A stretch of DNA of 50,298 nucleotides from Mycetocola reblochoni REB411 (GCF_900163835.1 NZ_FUKR01000071.1:1-50298); one strand, 5' to 3'. Positions 1 to 8,000 are shown, counted from the first letter of the stretch. The notes: generated from the sequence alone by a model not told the origin. Numbers and translations are program-made.

Positions 1-285
1 CGCATCCGCTTGCGACAGCAGCGCCTGCAGCACCCGGTCCCAAGTGCCATCGCCGGCATAGCGGCGATGCCGCTTCCACACCGTCTGCCAGGGACCGAAC
101 TCCGCCCGCGGCACATCACGCCACGGCGTCGAGGTCCGGAACCGGTAGATGATCCCGTCAACGACGCGACGATCATCACCGAACGGATGGCCGCGCCGCC
201 CCGTGTTCGACGGCAGTAGCGGGGCGATCAACGCCCACTGCGCGTCCGTCAACCGGCGAGTACGAGAGTCCAGAACCAAAGTCAC
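1..285 (-). CDS. IS5-family transposase, N-terminal part (runs off the left edge)
   Basis: Reading leftward from a GTG at 285, the frame stays open to base 1 and gives about 95 residues. It contains the typical start of IS5-family (IS427-like) transposases: LTDAQWALIAPLLP, then GRRGHPFGDDRRVVDGI, WRDVPRAEFGPWQTVWKRH and a final stretch running into the RNase H-like catalytic domain, which lies outside the window. The protein would bind and cut the ends of its own element. A TTG a few codons upstream is an alternative start. No frameshift or stop is seen in the visible part, so the element may be intact. Family assignment is from recognised motifs; the subgroup is an inference. Confidence 0.85.
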   Translation of the reverse strand, partial: MTLVLDSRTRRLTDAQWALIAPLLPSNTGRRGHPFGDDRRVVDGIIYRFRTSTPWRDVPRAEFGPWQTVWKRHRRYAGDGTWDRVLQALLSQADA

Positions 286-332
286 CCATCCAGAATCGCG
301 CGTCAATCACGAACCATATGGGAGACACGCCC
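1..332 (-). mobile_element. End of an IS5-family insertion sequence
   Basis: The non-coding 47 bases outside the transposase start end in GGGAGACACGCCC (320-332, plus strand), which looks like an outer terminal inverted repeat. The bases CTAG at 332-335 fit the short TA or YTAR targets used by IS5-family elements. The other end and the matching target duplication lie outside the window, so the exact boundary (331, 332 or 333) is not fixed. Confidence 0.65.
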
Positions 333-886
333 TAGCTGTTCTGACCGGACACGGTGCTCGATCCTCCCCGCTCGGCTCGTGCGCGGTGACGTCGAACGGC
401 TTCTCGGGTAGCGCATCGTGGTGAGCAGTAGCGCTGGGTCCCGTTGCGCGAGATGTCGACGATCACGTTCAGGCAGGGTGTGCTTGCGCAGCGCCCGAGG
501 CGGTTCATGCCACGCGTGGTCAGGTGGAGCGCTGTCCCTACGGCGATCACCGATTGGAGGACCACCGAGAGATCGTCGTCGATGTCGCGGTAGTGCAGGT
601 GCCAGCCCTCTCCATCGTGGTCGGTCAGGCGCGGATAGGCCGATGCGGCCGCCATCTGCTCATTCAGCAGGGCGGCCCGGCCATCGGCGCTCTGCGCGTC
701 GACGACTCCCAGCCACTGGTCTATGACGTCTCTGCACCGGGAGTGATCCCCCGACTGCTCAGGGAAGGGCATGGTCATGCCGTTCTCGCGCGTGCGGGCG
801 ACCACGCCTGAGCGGTCGGCCGGCCAGTCGTTGGCCAGCGATTGAGCAAGGAGGACCGCGTACTCGCCGTAAGGGTTGAGATGCAT
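332..886 (-). CDS. CGNR zinc-finger domain protein, probable regulator
   Basis: This 184-residue protein starts MHLNPYGEYAV and ends with a treble-clef type zinc finger: CASTPC, a spacer with DISRNGTQRYC, then SPRCATREAVRRHRAR (about residues 135-171). Four cysteines in this arrangement followed by a basic RRHRAR tail are the hallmark of the CGNR family; the name-giving CGNR tetrad reads CATR here. Such proteins are usually annotated as putative transcription factors, but few have been studied. The gene diverges from a LysE-type exporter with only 25 bases between the start codons, which suggests that it controls that exporter. The IS5 element begins exactly at its TAG stop, so the last residues may not be native. 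Confidence 0.75.
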   Translation of the reverse strand: MHLNPYGEYAVLLAQSLANDWPADRSGVVARTRENGMTMPFPEQSGDHSRCRDVIDQWLGVVDAQSADGRAALLNEQMAAASAYPRLTDHDGEGWHLHYRDIDDDLSVVLQSVIAVGTALHLTTRGMNRLGRCASTPCLNVIVDISRNGTQRYCSPRCATREAVRRHRARAERGGSSTVSGQNS

Positions 887-911
887 AAAGCTATTACATC
901 AGGGTGATGCC

Positions 912-1580
912 ATGACGAACCTCGTGATGGAGTTCCCCGTTTCCGCGCAGGCCGCGCTCGGCATGACTGCTGCAGCTCTGGTGATGGTGCTTACTCCCGG
1001 GCCGAACATGATGTACCTCGCCTCGCGCAGCGTCGGGCAGGGTCGGCGTGCAGGCCTGGTGTCCCTGGCCGGGACGGCAGTGGGCTTCGTGATCTACATG
1101 CTGATGGCCAACTTCGGTCTCGCCATCGTGTTCGTCGCTGTCCCGTGGCTCTTCATCGGGTTCAAGGCCGCTGGGGTCGTGTACGTGGCGTGGATGTCAT
1201 GGCAGGCGCTGCGCCGGGGCGGTGCCGGCGTCTTCGAGCTGAGCGACCCGGTCGGGGACAGCGACAGCCGATTGTTCCGGATGGGCCTTGTCACCAACCT
1301 GCTCAACCCCAAGGTCGCGATCATGTATCTCACCCTCATTCCGCAGTTCATCGACCCGGCCCTCGGGAGTCACGTCGTCCAAGGCGTCACGCTCGGGCTG
1401 CTCCAGATCGGCGTCAGCGTGACCGTCAACGCATTCATCGTCATCGGTGCCGGCGCGATCGCGAGCTTCCTGACGGGGCGACCCGGATGGACCGTGTGGC
1501 AGCGACGCATCACAGGAGCCCTCCTCGGAGTCGTTGCCATCCTGCTTGCTCGCGACGTTCCCGCCGGAGCCCGCGTCTGA
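912..1580 (+). CDS. LysE/RhtB-family amino-acid exporter
   Basis: A 222-residue membrane protein with about six hydrophobic segments. Near the N-terminus it has the family signature LTPGPNMMYLASRSVGQGRRAG, followed by a glycine-rich first helix, and in the middle LVTNLLNPKVAIMYLTLIPQF, both typical of LysE/RhtB efflux proteins for amino acids and their derivatives. The ATG at 912 is preferred over one at 876 because AGGGTG at 901-906 is a well-placed ribosome binding site and the longer form would overlap the divergent CGNR gene. A TATTAC box at 892-897 could be the -10. The substrate cannot be told from sequence. Confidence 0.85.
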   Translation: MTNLVMEFPVSAQAALGMTAAALVMVLTPGPNMMYLASRSVGQGRRAGLVSLAGTAVGFVIYMLMANFGLAIVFVAVPWLFIGFKAAGVVYVAWMSWQALRRGGAGVFELSDPVGDSDSRLFRMGLVTNLLNPKVAIMYLTLIPQFIDPALGSHVVQGVTLGLLQIGVSVTVNAFIVIGAGAIASFLTGRPGWTVWQRRITGALLGVVAILLARDVPAGARV

Positions 1581-1619
1581 GTCGCCATGTCTCACGCCGA
1601 CGCAGCGCCTCCTCCCCGC

Positions 1620-2015
1620 CACCGTGAAGGTCGCTCGGCTCGTCGTTGACGACGGAACGGAGCTGCCACTGCCGTCGCGGAGCTGCATCGCGCAGTCGCG
1701 TGGTGCGCCGACCACGGGGTCGCTATCGCGTGGGTCTTGTCCGACAGCGGCGCGACCACCGGTCCGACCGGTGGCGAGGGGCGTGCGGCGTGCGATCGAT
1801 CGCTCCGAGGCACAGGCGGCCGTCCTGGCCGTAGACGAACCGCGAAGTGGAACGCTTCCACCGGACCATGGCCGACGGGTGGGCGCACGCCCGGCTCCAC
1901 ATCAGCGAGCAGGAACGCCGCGACGCTCTCACCGACCGGCTTCACCGCTGCAAGCAGCGCCGGCCCCGCACCACCCACCGCCCCGATCAACGTTCCCGGG
2001 CAGGACATCTCGCTC
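1620..2015 (+). pseudogene. Decayed IS481-type transposase, C-terminal remnant
   Basis: Pieces of an IS481-family integrase-core transposase can be followed through three frames. LHRAVAWCADHGVAIAWVLSDSGA (from 1683, frame 3) matches the central part of the core. After about 1758 the frame changes to +2, where an in-frame TAG at 1833 replaces the expected Gln before TNREVERFHRTMADGWAHAR (from about 1836), the most conserved block of the family. Near 1965 the frame returns to 3 for INVPGQDIS, the usual C-terminal motif. At least two frameshifts and one stop show that it is inactive. It fills most of the gap between lysE (ends 1580) and the copper promoter; 1581-1620 holds nothing recognisable. 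Confidence 0.75.
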
Positions 2016-2023
2016 CGCGGCCC

Positions 2024-2052
2024 TTGCGACCGATACCCCTGGGGGGTATCGT
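2024..2052 (+). promoter_or_regulatory. copZ-copA promoter with CsoR-type operator
   Basis: A perfect 19-base inverted repeat, GATACCCC-TGG-GGGGTATC (2032-2050), matches the known style of CsoR operators (TACCCC...GGGGTA). It lies between a plausible -35 (TTGCGA, 2024-2029) and -10 (TATCGT, 2047-2052) spaced by 17 bases and overlaps the -10. Copper-free CsoR bound here would block RNA polymerase; Cu(I) would release it. No csoR gene is present in the window. Confidence 0.85.
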
Positions 2053-2068
2053 GGTCGCGGAGGTCACC

Positions 2069-2290
2069 ATGTCAACCACACAGAACTATCGCATCGACGG
2101 CATGACCTGCGCGCACTGCGCGCGGAGCGTGAGCGAGGAGATCGCCGCCCTCGGCGGCGTCACCGGGGTCGACGTCGACGTGCCGGCCGGCATCGCCGTG
2201 GTCACGAGCACCGCGCCGCTCCCGGACGACGCCGTCCGCTCCGCCGTCGACGAGGCCGGGTACACGCTGCTCGGCACGGACCCGGAGTGA
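2069..2290 (+). CDS. copZ: Copper chaperone CopZ
   Basis: A 73-residue heavy-metal-associated (HMA) domain protein with the Cu(I)-binding loop GMTCAHC at residues 11-17, and length and fold pattern typical of CopZ. It should bind Cu(I) through the two cysteines and hand it to the export ATPase encoded next. GGAGG at 2058-2063 is a good ribosome binding site for the ATG at 2069. The stop overlaps the GTG start of the ATPase by three bases, so the two are translationally coupled and share the CsoR-type promoter just upstream. Confidence 0.93.
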   Translation: MSTTQNYRIDGMTCAHCARSVSEEIAALGGVTGVDVDVPAGIAVVTSTAPLPDDAVRSAVDEAGYTLLGTDPE

Positions 2291-4752
2291 CCGAGACCGC
2301 GCTCGCGGTCACGGGCATGACCTGCGCGAGCTGTGTCGCCCGGGTCGAGAAGCGCCTCGAGCGGATCCCCGGGGTCACGGCGCGCGTCAACCTCGTCACC
2401 GAGAACGCGGTCGTCGAGCATCCCGACACGGTCGCCGTCGACGAGCTCGTCGACGCCGTCGCGCGGGCTGGCTACGACGCCACGCCCCTGGCGCCCTCAG
2501 CCGGACCGGCCGGACCAGCCGGACTGGCCGCGCCGGCGTCGGCGGTCGAACCGCCTGTGCCGCCCGCATCGACGGGCTCAGCCATGCCCGGCGGACAGCA
2601 GGGCGGTCCGGGCGCGGCGCCCGGCATCGCCCCGTGCGTGCCGGAGCGAGTCGGCCGCCGAGCCGGAGCGGCATCGCGCGCGGACACCACGACGGATCCG
2701 TACCGTCGGCGCGCGATCGTGACCGGCGTGCTCGCCGTCCCCGTCGTGCTGCTGAGCATGGTGCCCGCCCTGCAGTTCGACTTCTGGCAGTGGCTGTGCC
2801 TGGCGCTCACCGTCCCGATCGTCGTCTGGGGCGGGGCGCCCTTCCACCGCGCCGCCGTGCGGAACCTACGGCACGGGGCGGTCACGATGGACACCCTGAT
2901 CAGCATCGGCACCCTCGCGGCGTTCCTCTGGTCCGTCTACGCCCTGACCCTCGGCGGTGCGGGTGTGCCGGGGATGCACCACGAGATGAGCGTGATCGCG
3001 ACCGGCCACCACGGTGCGCAGATCTACCTCGAGGTCTCCGCAGCCGTGACCTTCTTCCTGCTGCTCGGCCGCAGCATCGAGACACGGGCGAAGCGGAGCG
3101 CGGGGGCCGCGCTCGGCGAGCTCGCCGCCCTGCAGCCGTCCGACGTCGCCGTCCCGGTCGACCCCGACCCCTCCGACCCGTCGGCGGGGCGTGCGATCCG
3201 CACGATCGCGGTGCGCGAGCTCGCCGTCGGGGACCTCTTCCTCGCGCGCCAGGGCGAGCGGGTGGCCGCGGACGCCGAGGCGGTCTCCGGTGGCGGCGTG
3301 GTCGACGCGAGTGTGGTCACGGGGGAGTCCCTGCCGATCGAGGTGTCCGTCGGCGACACCGTCCTGGCCGGCAGTCTCGTCGCCTCGGGCGTGCTGACGC
3401 TCAGGGCGACGCGGACGGGCGACGACTCCGAGATGGCCAGGGTCGCCGCGATGGTCGAGCGGGCGCAGAGCGAGAAGTCCCGGATCGCCCGGATCGCCGA
3501 CCGCGTCTCCGGGGTGTTCGTGCCCGTCGTGCTCGTGGTCGCGGCCGCGACCCTCGTGGGCTGGCTCGCCTCCGGTGCCGGGGCGGCGACCGCGGTCGAG
3601 GTCGCCGTCGCCGTGCTCATCGTCGCGTGCCCCTGCGCGCTCGGTCTGGCCATTCCCGTGGCGCTCGTCGTCGGCACGGCCAGGGGGGCGGAGCTCGGCA
3701 TCGCCATCACGGGGCCGGAGGCGCTGGAGAACGCCGGCGCCGTCACCACCCTGTACGTCGACAAGACGGGCACCCTCACCGAGGGGGCCGTCACCGTGAC
3801 GGCGGCCGCCCTGGCCGACGGTGCGGAGGAGGGGCGCCTGCGCGCGCTCGTCGGTGCCGTCGAGTCCCTCGCCGTCCACCCCGTTGCCTCCGCGCTGGTG
3901 CGCTGGGCGGAGGCGGGCGCGGCCGGGTCGGCCGGGCCGGCCGGGCCGGTGCAGACGGTCCCGCCTGACGTCGAGGTCGAGGACTGCGAGGTGCTGCCGG
4001 GCGAGGGCGTCCGTGCCACGGTGCGGGAGCGCGGTCGTGCGGGGGCCACCCCCGTCGCGATCCTCAGTCCCTCGGCGGCAGGCTCGCGCGGCGCGACGCT
4101 CGACGACCGGCTCGCGGAGGCGGTCGACGCCTCCGCGGCCGCGGGGGAGAGCTGCGTGCTCGTCCTCGTCGACGGTGCGGCCGTCGCCGTGCTCGCCCTC
4201 GCCGACCGGGTGCGGCCCGAGACGCCGTCCGTGCTGGCGCGGCTCGGCGCCGCCGGCGTGCGGGTCGTGATCCTCAGCGGTGATGCACCGTCACCCGTCG
4301 CGGCGGTCGCCGACCGGCTCGGCGTGGCCGAGTGGCACGCCCAACTGAGCCCGACCGACAAGGCGGCCCGGGTCTCCGCTGCGGTCGCCGCGGGCGAGCG
4401 CGTGGCCATGCTCGGCGACGGCGTGAACGACGCGGCTGCCCTGGCCAGCGCGACTCTCGGCATCGCGGTCGGCACCGGCACCGCGGCGGCGGCGCGCGCG
4501 GCCGACATCACCATCGTCGGCGGGGGGCTGAGGCCTGCGGTCGACGCGATCCTGCTCTCACGACGCATGCGGGGCATCATCGTCGGCAACCTGTTCTGGG
4601 CTTTCGCCTACAACGTCGCCGCGATCCCTGTCGCCGCGCTCGGGCTGCTGACGCCGATGCTCGCCGGTGCGGCGATGGCGTTCTCGAGCGTCTTCGTCGT
4701 GCTCAACTCGCTGCGGCTTCGCCGGTACAGCGGGGTGGCCGACCGGGCCTGA
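2287..4752 (+). CDS. copA: Cu(I)-exporting P1B-type ATPase (CopA type)
   Basis: An 821-residue heavy-metal ATPase. It has one N-terminal HMA domain (GMTCASC, residues 10-16), a Pro/Ala/Gly-rich linker (about 70-115), membrane helices with the CPC metal site (about 448-450), the TGES actuator motif (about 342), the phosphorylation loop DKTGTLT (about 492), the HP dipeptide (about 531) and GDGVND (about 710). The YN pair in helix 7 and MAFSS in helix 8 fit the P1B-1 (monovalent copper) group. It pumps Cu(I) out of the cytoplasm using ATP. The GTG at 2287 overlaps the copZ stop. The frame is open far upstream, but that part crosses the promoter and the IS481 remnant, so it is not coding. Confidence 0.93.
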   Translation: MTETALAVTGMTCASCVARVEKRLERIPGVTARVNLVTENAVVEHPDTVAVDELVDAVARAGYDATPLAPSAGPAGPAGLAAPASAVEPPVPPASTGSAMPGGQQGGPGAAPGIAPCVPERVGRRAGAASRADTTTDPYRRRAIVTGVLAVPVVLLSMVPALQFDFWQWLCLALTVPIVVWGGAPFHRAAVRNLRHGAVTMDTLISIGTLAAFLWSVYALTLGGAGVPGMHHEMSVIATGHHGAQIYLEVSAAVTFFLLLGRSIETRAKRSAGAALGELAALQPSDVAVPVDPDPSDPSAGRAIRTIAVRELAVGDLFLARQGERVAADAEAVSGGGVVDASVVTGESLPIEVSVGDTVLAGSLVASGVLTLRATRTGDDSEMARVAAMVERAQSEKSRIARIADRVSGVFVPVVLVVAAATLVGWLASGAGAATAVEVAVAVLIVACPCALGLAIPVALVVGTARGAELGIAITGPEALENAGAVTTLYVDKTGTLTEGAVTVTAAALADGAEEGRLRALVGAVESLAVHPVASALVRWAEAGAAGSAGPAGPVQTVPPDVEVEDCEVLPGEGVRATVRERGRAGATPVAILSPSAAGSRGATLDDRLAEAVDASAAAGESCVLVLVDGAAVAVLALADRVRPETPSVLARLGAAGVRVVILSGDAPSPVAAVADRLGVAEWHAQLSPTDKAARVSAAVAAGERVAMLGDGVNDAAALASATLGIAVGTGTAAAARAADITIVGGGLRPAVDAILLSRRMRGIIVGNLFWAFAYNVAAIPVAALGLLTPMLAGAAMAFSSVFVVLNSLRLRRYSGVADRA

Positions 4753-5160
4753 GCCGGGAACGACCGGGCCGCGCGGAGGGGCAGCGCGCGTCAGAGCCGG
4801 CCCGTGCCATAATGGGAGTCGCGCTTCACGCGCTGCGAGACCCCCGTCGTCGGCGGGACGTGATCTCCGATCACCCGGTCCGTTCCCTTCCGCCGCATCG
4901 GCGGCTCGGCTCGGCCCGGCGATCCTCTCACGGTCGCTCGTGTCGTTCCGTCCGCCCCGCATCACGCCCGGCGTCGGCGCCCACGGCGGTCGCGGTCGAA
5001 TCGGCCCACCGGCGTCAGCCACGACCCGGCCCGTCGCCGGCCACCCGGCCGTCGTCCGAGCGGTCGTCGACCGACTCGAGGGGAGCCGGTCGCCCCCTCG
5101 CCGCGTCACAGGCGCACCCGCACGCCCGGCTCGTCCGGTCCCACACTGCTCAGGAGGAGC
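4753..5160 (+). promoter_or_regulatory. 408-base non-coding stretch, possible long leader of the helicase gene
   Basis: No convincing gene is seen here. CATAAT at 4808-4813 could be a -10 box, although no good -35 accompanies it; transcription from it would give a leader of about 340 bases. Several short hairpins follow, such as GTGATC-TCC-GATCAC (4860-4874) and CCGCC-GCAT-CGGCGG near 4890-4905. The stretch ends in a strong ribosome binding site (AGGAGG, 5152-5157). It matches no structured RNA that I recognise. Confidence 0.4.
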
Positions 5161-7314
5161 ATGCCGCCCACCGGCCACCGTCGTTCATCCGGCCACCACG
5201 GCTCGCGCGGTGCGAGCGCGCGCCACGACGACGACGCACCACTGATCCCGATCCTCGCCCGCAAGGTCCGCGAGGTCGAGTCCAAGGCGCAGAAGGGCAA
5301 GGTCGGCCCGACCAACCGGACGAAGTTCCAGGTCATCGCCTTCCTCGTCCGCGAGGAGCGCCGCCGGGTCAAGGCCGACACCGAGATCAGCGACGGCACC
5401 CGGGCCGAGCTGCTCAAGCGTCTCGACGGGGTGGCGACGATCCTGGCAAAGATCGCGGCGAGGGACACCTCGCTCATCGCGCTCCTCGAGGTCGAGCAGG
5501 CCGCGAGCCCCGTCGCCCAGAAACTGCGGCGCGACTGGCTGATCGAGTCCGGTGCGAAGCTCAGCGACGACGAGCTCATCATCACCACGGCGCCGGTGGC
5601 ACCGACCCCGAGCGTCCCCGCCTCGCTCGCCGCCAAGCAGGTCCTGCCGCCCTCGGCGAAGGCCCACCGGCGGTCGTCCCCGTTCCTCGCCCCCGACCTC
5701 AGGCCCGCCGCACCGACCGCGCCGCGCCGCCGCCTGGACGGCTGGGAGCTCATGGGCCCGCTGTACAAGGCATTCGAGACGGGCGCGGGCGGCACCGCCG
5801 CCAGCATGACGCTGCCCGACGCCCCGCGCATCGACCGCCTCGCGCCGGCCGGGCGCGAGATCATGAAGCACCAGGCTCGCTTCGTCGAGGCCGCCAAGCG
5901 GGGGCACCGCACCTTCCTGCTCGCCGACGAGCCGGGACTGGGCAAGACCGCGCAGTCGCTGCTCGCCGCGAGCGTCTCCGGCGCCTTCCCCCTGCTGGCT
6001 GTCGTGCCCAACGTGGTCAAGATGAACTGGGCGCGCGAGGCGGAGCGCTGGCTCCCCGGGCGCGTCGCGAGTGTGATCAACGGCGACGGCGACACCGTGG
6101 ACGCCTTCGCGGACGTCCTCATCGTCAACTACGAGGTGCTCGACCGGCACCTGTCCTGGCTCGGGGACCACGGGTTCAGGGGAATGGTCGTCGACGAGGC
6201 GCACTTCATCAAGAACCTCGGCTCGCAGCGCTCGCAGAACGTGCTCGCGCTCAGCCGTCGCATCCGCGAGCGCACCCCCGACCACAACCCGCTCCTGCTC
6301 GCCCTGACCGGGACGCCGCTCATCAACGACGTCGAGGACTTCAACGCCATCTGGCAGTTCCTCGGCTGGACGAACGGGGAACGCCCCAACGCCGAGCTCG
6401 CCCGGCGGCTCGACGAGACGGGCCTGACCCCGGCCGACCACGGCTTCTACCCGGAGGCACGCCAGGCCGTCATCGACCTGGGCGTGGTCAGGCGGAAGAA
6501 GATCGACGTGGCCGCCGACCTGCCGGACAAGCTCGTCGCGGACCTGCCGGTCGAGCTGGACGACGACCTCGGCCGCTCGATCCGCGCCGCGGAGACAGAG
6601 ATGGCACAGCGGATGTACGCCAGCTACGAGCGCATCATCCTCGCCCGCGGCTCCGAGCGCACCGCCCGCGGTCTCGTCGACCACGACATCATGCGCCTCG
6701 TCGCCCAGGGCGAGCTGGACGACGGCTCCGGCTCGGCCTCCGGCGAGAACGTGTTCAGCATGGTCAGGCGCATCGGCCAGGCCAAGGCACCGCTTGCCGC
6801 CGACTACACGGCGCAGCTGGCCCGCTCCGTCGGAAAGGTCGTGTTCTTCGCCAAGCACATCGACGTGATGGACCAGGCCGAGCGCGTCTTCGCCGAGCGG
6901 GGGCTGCGGACCGTCTCCATCCGCGGCGACCAGAGCACGCCCGCGCGCCAGGAGGCCATCGACGCCTTCAACACCGACGAGGGCGTGTCCGTCGCGGTGT
7001 GCTCCCTGACCGCCGCCGGCGTCGGCGTCAACCTGCAGGCGGCGTCCAACGTGGTGCTCGCCGAGCTGAGCTGGACGGCCGCCGAGCAGACGCAGGCCAT
7101 CGACCGCGTCCACCGCATCGGTCAGGCGGAGCCGGTGACGGCGTGGCGCATCATCGCGGCGCACACGATCGACACGAAGATCGCCGAGCTCATCGACTCC
7201 AAGCAGGGTCTCGCAGCGAGGGCGCTCGACGGCGAGCAGCGCGAGGCCGGCCCGCAGGACTCGGTGCAGCTGAGTGCGCTGCTCCACCTGCTCGAGCAGG
7301 AGATCTCCCGATGA
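5161..7314 (+). CDS. SNF2/RapA-like DEAH-box helicase
   Basis: A 717-residue superfamily 2 ATPase. Residues about 25-140 form a charged N-terminal region (PLIPILARKVREVESKAQKG). The helicase core follows: Walker A in DEPGLGKTAQS (about 255), motif II DEAH (about 344), motif III LTGTPLIND (about 382), and in the C-terminal lobe QAIDRVHRIGQ (about 645), the motif VI that marks SNF2/RapA-type proteins. These enzymes use ATP to move along double-stranded DNA or remodel protein-DNA complexes; the target here is unknown. The start is fixed by AGGAGG at 5152-5157. The stop overlaps the next start (ATGA), so it forms an operon with the small membrane protein. Confidence 0.88.
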   Translation: MPPTGHRRSSGHHGSRGASARHDDDAPLIPILARKVREVESKAQKGKVGPTNRTKFQVIAFLVREERRRVKADTEISDGTRAELLKRLDGVATILAKIAARDTSLIALLEVEQAASPVAQKLRRDWLIESGAKLSDDELIITTAPVAPTPSVPASLAAKQVLPPSAKAHRRSSPFLAPDLRPAAPTAPRRRLDGWELMGPLYKAFETGAGGTAASMTLPDAPRIDRLAPAGREIMKHQARFVEAAKRGHRTFLLADEPGLGKTAQSLLAASVSGAFPLLAVVPNVVKMNWAREAERWLPGRVASVINGDGDTVDAFADVLIVNYEVLDRHLSWLGDHGFRGMVVDEAHFIKNLGSQRSQNVLALSRRIRERTPDHNPLLLALTGTPLINDVEDFNAIWQFLGWTNGERPNAELARRLDETGLTPADHGFYPEARQAVIDLGVVRRKKIDVAADLPDKLVADLPVELDDDLGRSIRAAETEMAQRMYASYERIILARGSERTARGLVDHDIMRLVAQGELDDGSGSASGENVFSMVRRIGQAKAPLAADYTAQLARSVGKVVFFAKHIDVMDQAERVFAERGLRTVSIRGDQSTPARQEAIDAFNTDEGVSVAVCSLTAAGVGVNLQAASNVVLAELSWTAAEQTQAIDRVHRIGQAEPVTAWRIIAAHTIDTKIAELIDSKQGLAARALDGEQREAGPQDSVQLSALLHLLEQEISR

Positions 7315-7685
7315 GCTCCGCCTCGGAGGGGCAGACGTTCCGGCCGGGCATCGCCGTCGGGCTGCTGGCGGCGGCGGCGAGTATCGCGCTGGTCCCCGAG
7401 GGGGGCTGGCGCACGGTGGGGGAGTACCTCGTCACGATCCTCGCAGCAATCATCGGCTGGTACGCGGTGTCGGGTACTCCGCGTTGGGCGGTGGCCCTCG
7501 TGCTCCCCGCGATCGTGCTGTGGAACCCCATCGCGCCGCTGGCCGAGCGGATCGACTCCGCGGGGCTGCTCATCGCGGTCTGGGTGGCCGTGCCGCTGCT
7601 GCTTCTCGTCGCGGGCTTCGTGGTCAGGGTGCCGCGGCCGGACGCCGCGCCGTCGGGCAGTGGCGCCTCCGGCCGGCGCCGCTGA
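7311..7685 (+). CDS. Small membrane protein (DUF6804-like)
   Basis: A 124-residue protein with about four hydrophobic stretches (residues 12-30, 37-54, 58-75 and 84-105) and a short basic tail. The pattern WYAVSGTPRWAVALVLPAIVLWNPIAPL resembles small integral membrane proteins grouped as DUF6804, but I am not certain of the family. It overlaps the helicase stop by four bases, so the two are probably translated together. Why a helicase would be coupled to a membrane protein is not clear from the sequence. No function is proposed. Confidence 0.7.
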   Translation: MSSASEGQTFRPGIAVGLLAAAASIALVPEGGWRTVGEYLVTILAAIIGWYAVSGTPRWAVALVLPAIVLWNPIAPLAERIDSAGLLIAVWVAVPLLLLVAGFVVRVPRPDAAPSGSGASGRRR

Positions 7686-7688
7686 GGC

Positions 7689-7703
7689 GCGGCGGGGCGC
7701 CGC
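7689..7703. terminator. Short GC hairpin between convergent genes
   Basis: GCGGCG-GGG-CGCCGC forms a six-pair stem just after the small membrane protein and just before the mycoredoxin stop. It could serve both strands, but it has no T-run and is short. Confidence 0.4.
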
Positions 7704-7709
7704 CGGGGC

Positions 7710-8000
7710 TCAGCCCGCGGCGATGCGCTGCTGCACCTCGTGCAGGGAGGGGTTCGTCAGCGCCGTCCCGTCCGCGAACAGCAGGGTGGGCACCGTCTGG
7801 TTGCCGCCGTTGACCGACTCGACCAGGGCCGCCGCGTCCGGGTGCTGTTCGATGTCGATCGTGCGATAGGCCACCCCGGCCCGATCCATTTGGGCCGTCA
7901 GGCGCTGGCAGTACCCGCACCACGGCGTCGAGAACACGGTGACCTCGCCGGTCGAGGGCAGGGCCCTCGTCTTCGCCTGATCGATGTCCGCTGCGCTCAT
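7710..8000 (-). CDS. Mycoredoxin (glutaredoxin-like)
   Basis: A 96-residue thioredoxin-fold protein with the redox motif WCGYC (about residues 26-30), the cis-proline TVP and the block NGGNQTVPTLLFADGTALTNPS, which is characteristic of actinobacterial mycoredoxin-1. It reduces mixed disulfides between proteins and mycothiol in the cytoplasm, replacing glutaredoxin in organisms that use mycothiol. The ATG at 8000 is preceded by AGGAGG (8003-8010 on the minus strand); an upstream in-frame ATG at 8030 lacks this. It diverges from the phosphofructokinase gene. This is one of the better arguments that the host is an actinobacterium. Confidence 0.9.
   Translation of the reverse strand: MSAADIDQAKTRALPSTGEVTVFSTPWCGYCQRLTAQMDRAGVAYRTIDIEQHPDAAALVESVNGGNQTVPTLLFADGTALTNPSLHEVQQRIAAG

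Noticed and set aside
1534-2286. N-terminal extension of the copper ATPase
   Set aside because: The frame is open but crosses the IS481 remnant, the CsoR-type promoter and copZ. The GTG at 2287 overlaps the copZ stop and begins right before the HMA domain.
5185-7287. A 700-codon open frame on the minus strand opposite the helicase
   Set aside because: It mirrors the helicase codons, has a low-complexity composition of Arg, Gly, Asp, Val and Leu, and contains no recognisable domain. Similar long antisense frames (for example 2866-3879, 28407-30956, 44100-47162) are products of high GC.
4332-7685. A 1,117-codon frame joining copA, the leader, the helicase region and the small membrane protein
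   Set aside because: Only its last 124 codons have real protein character; the rest is a shadow frame rich in Arg, Gly and Ala.
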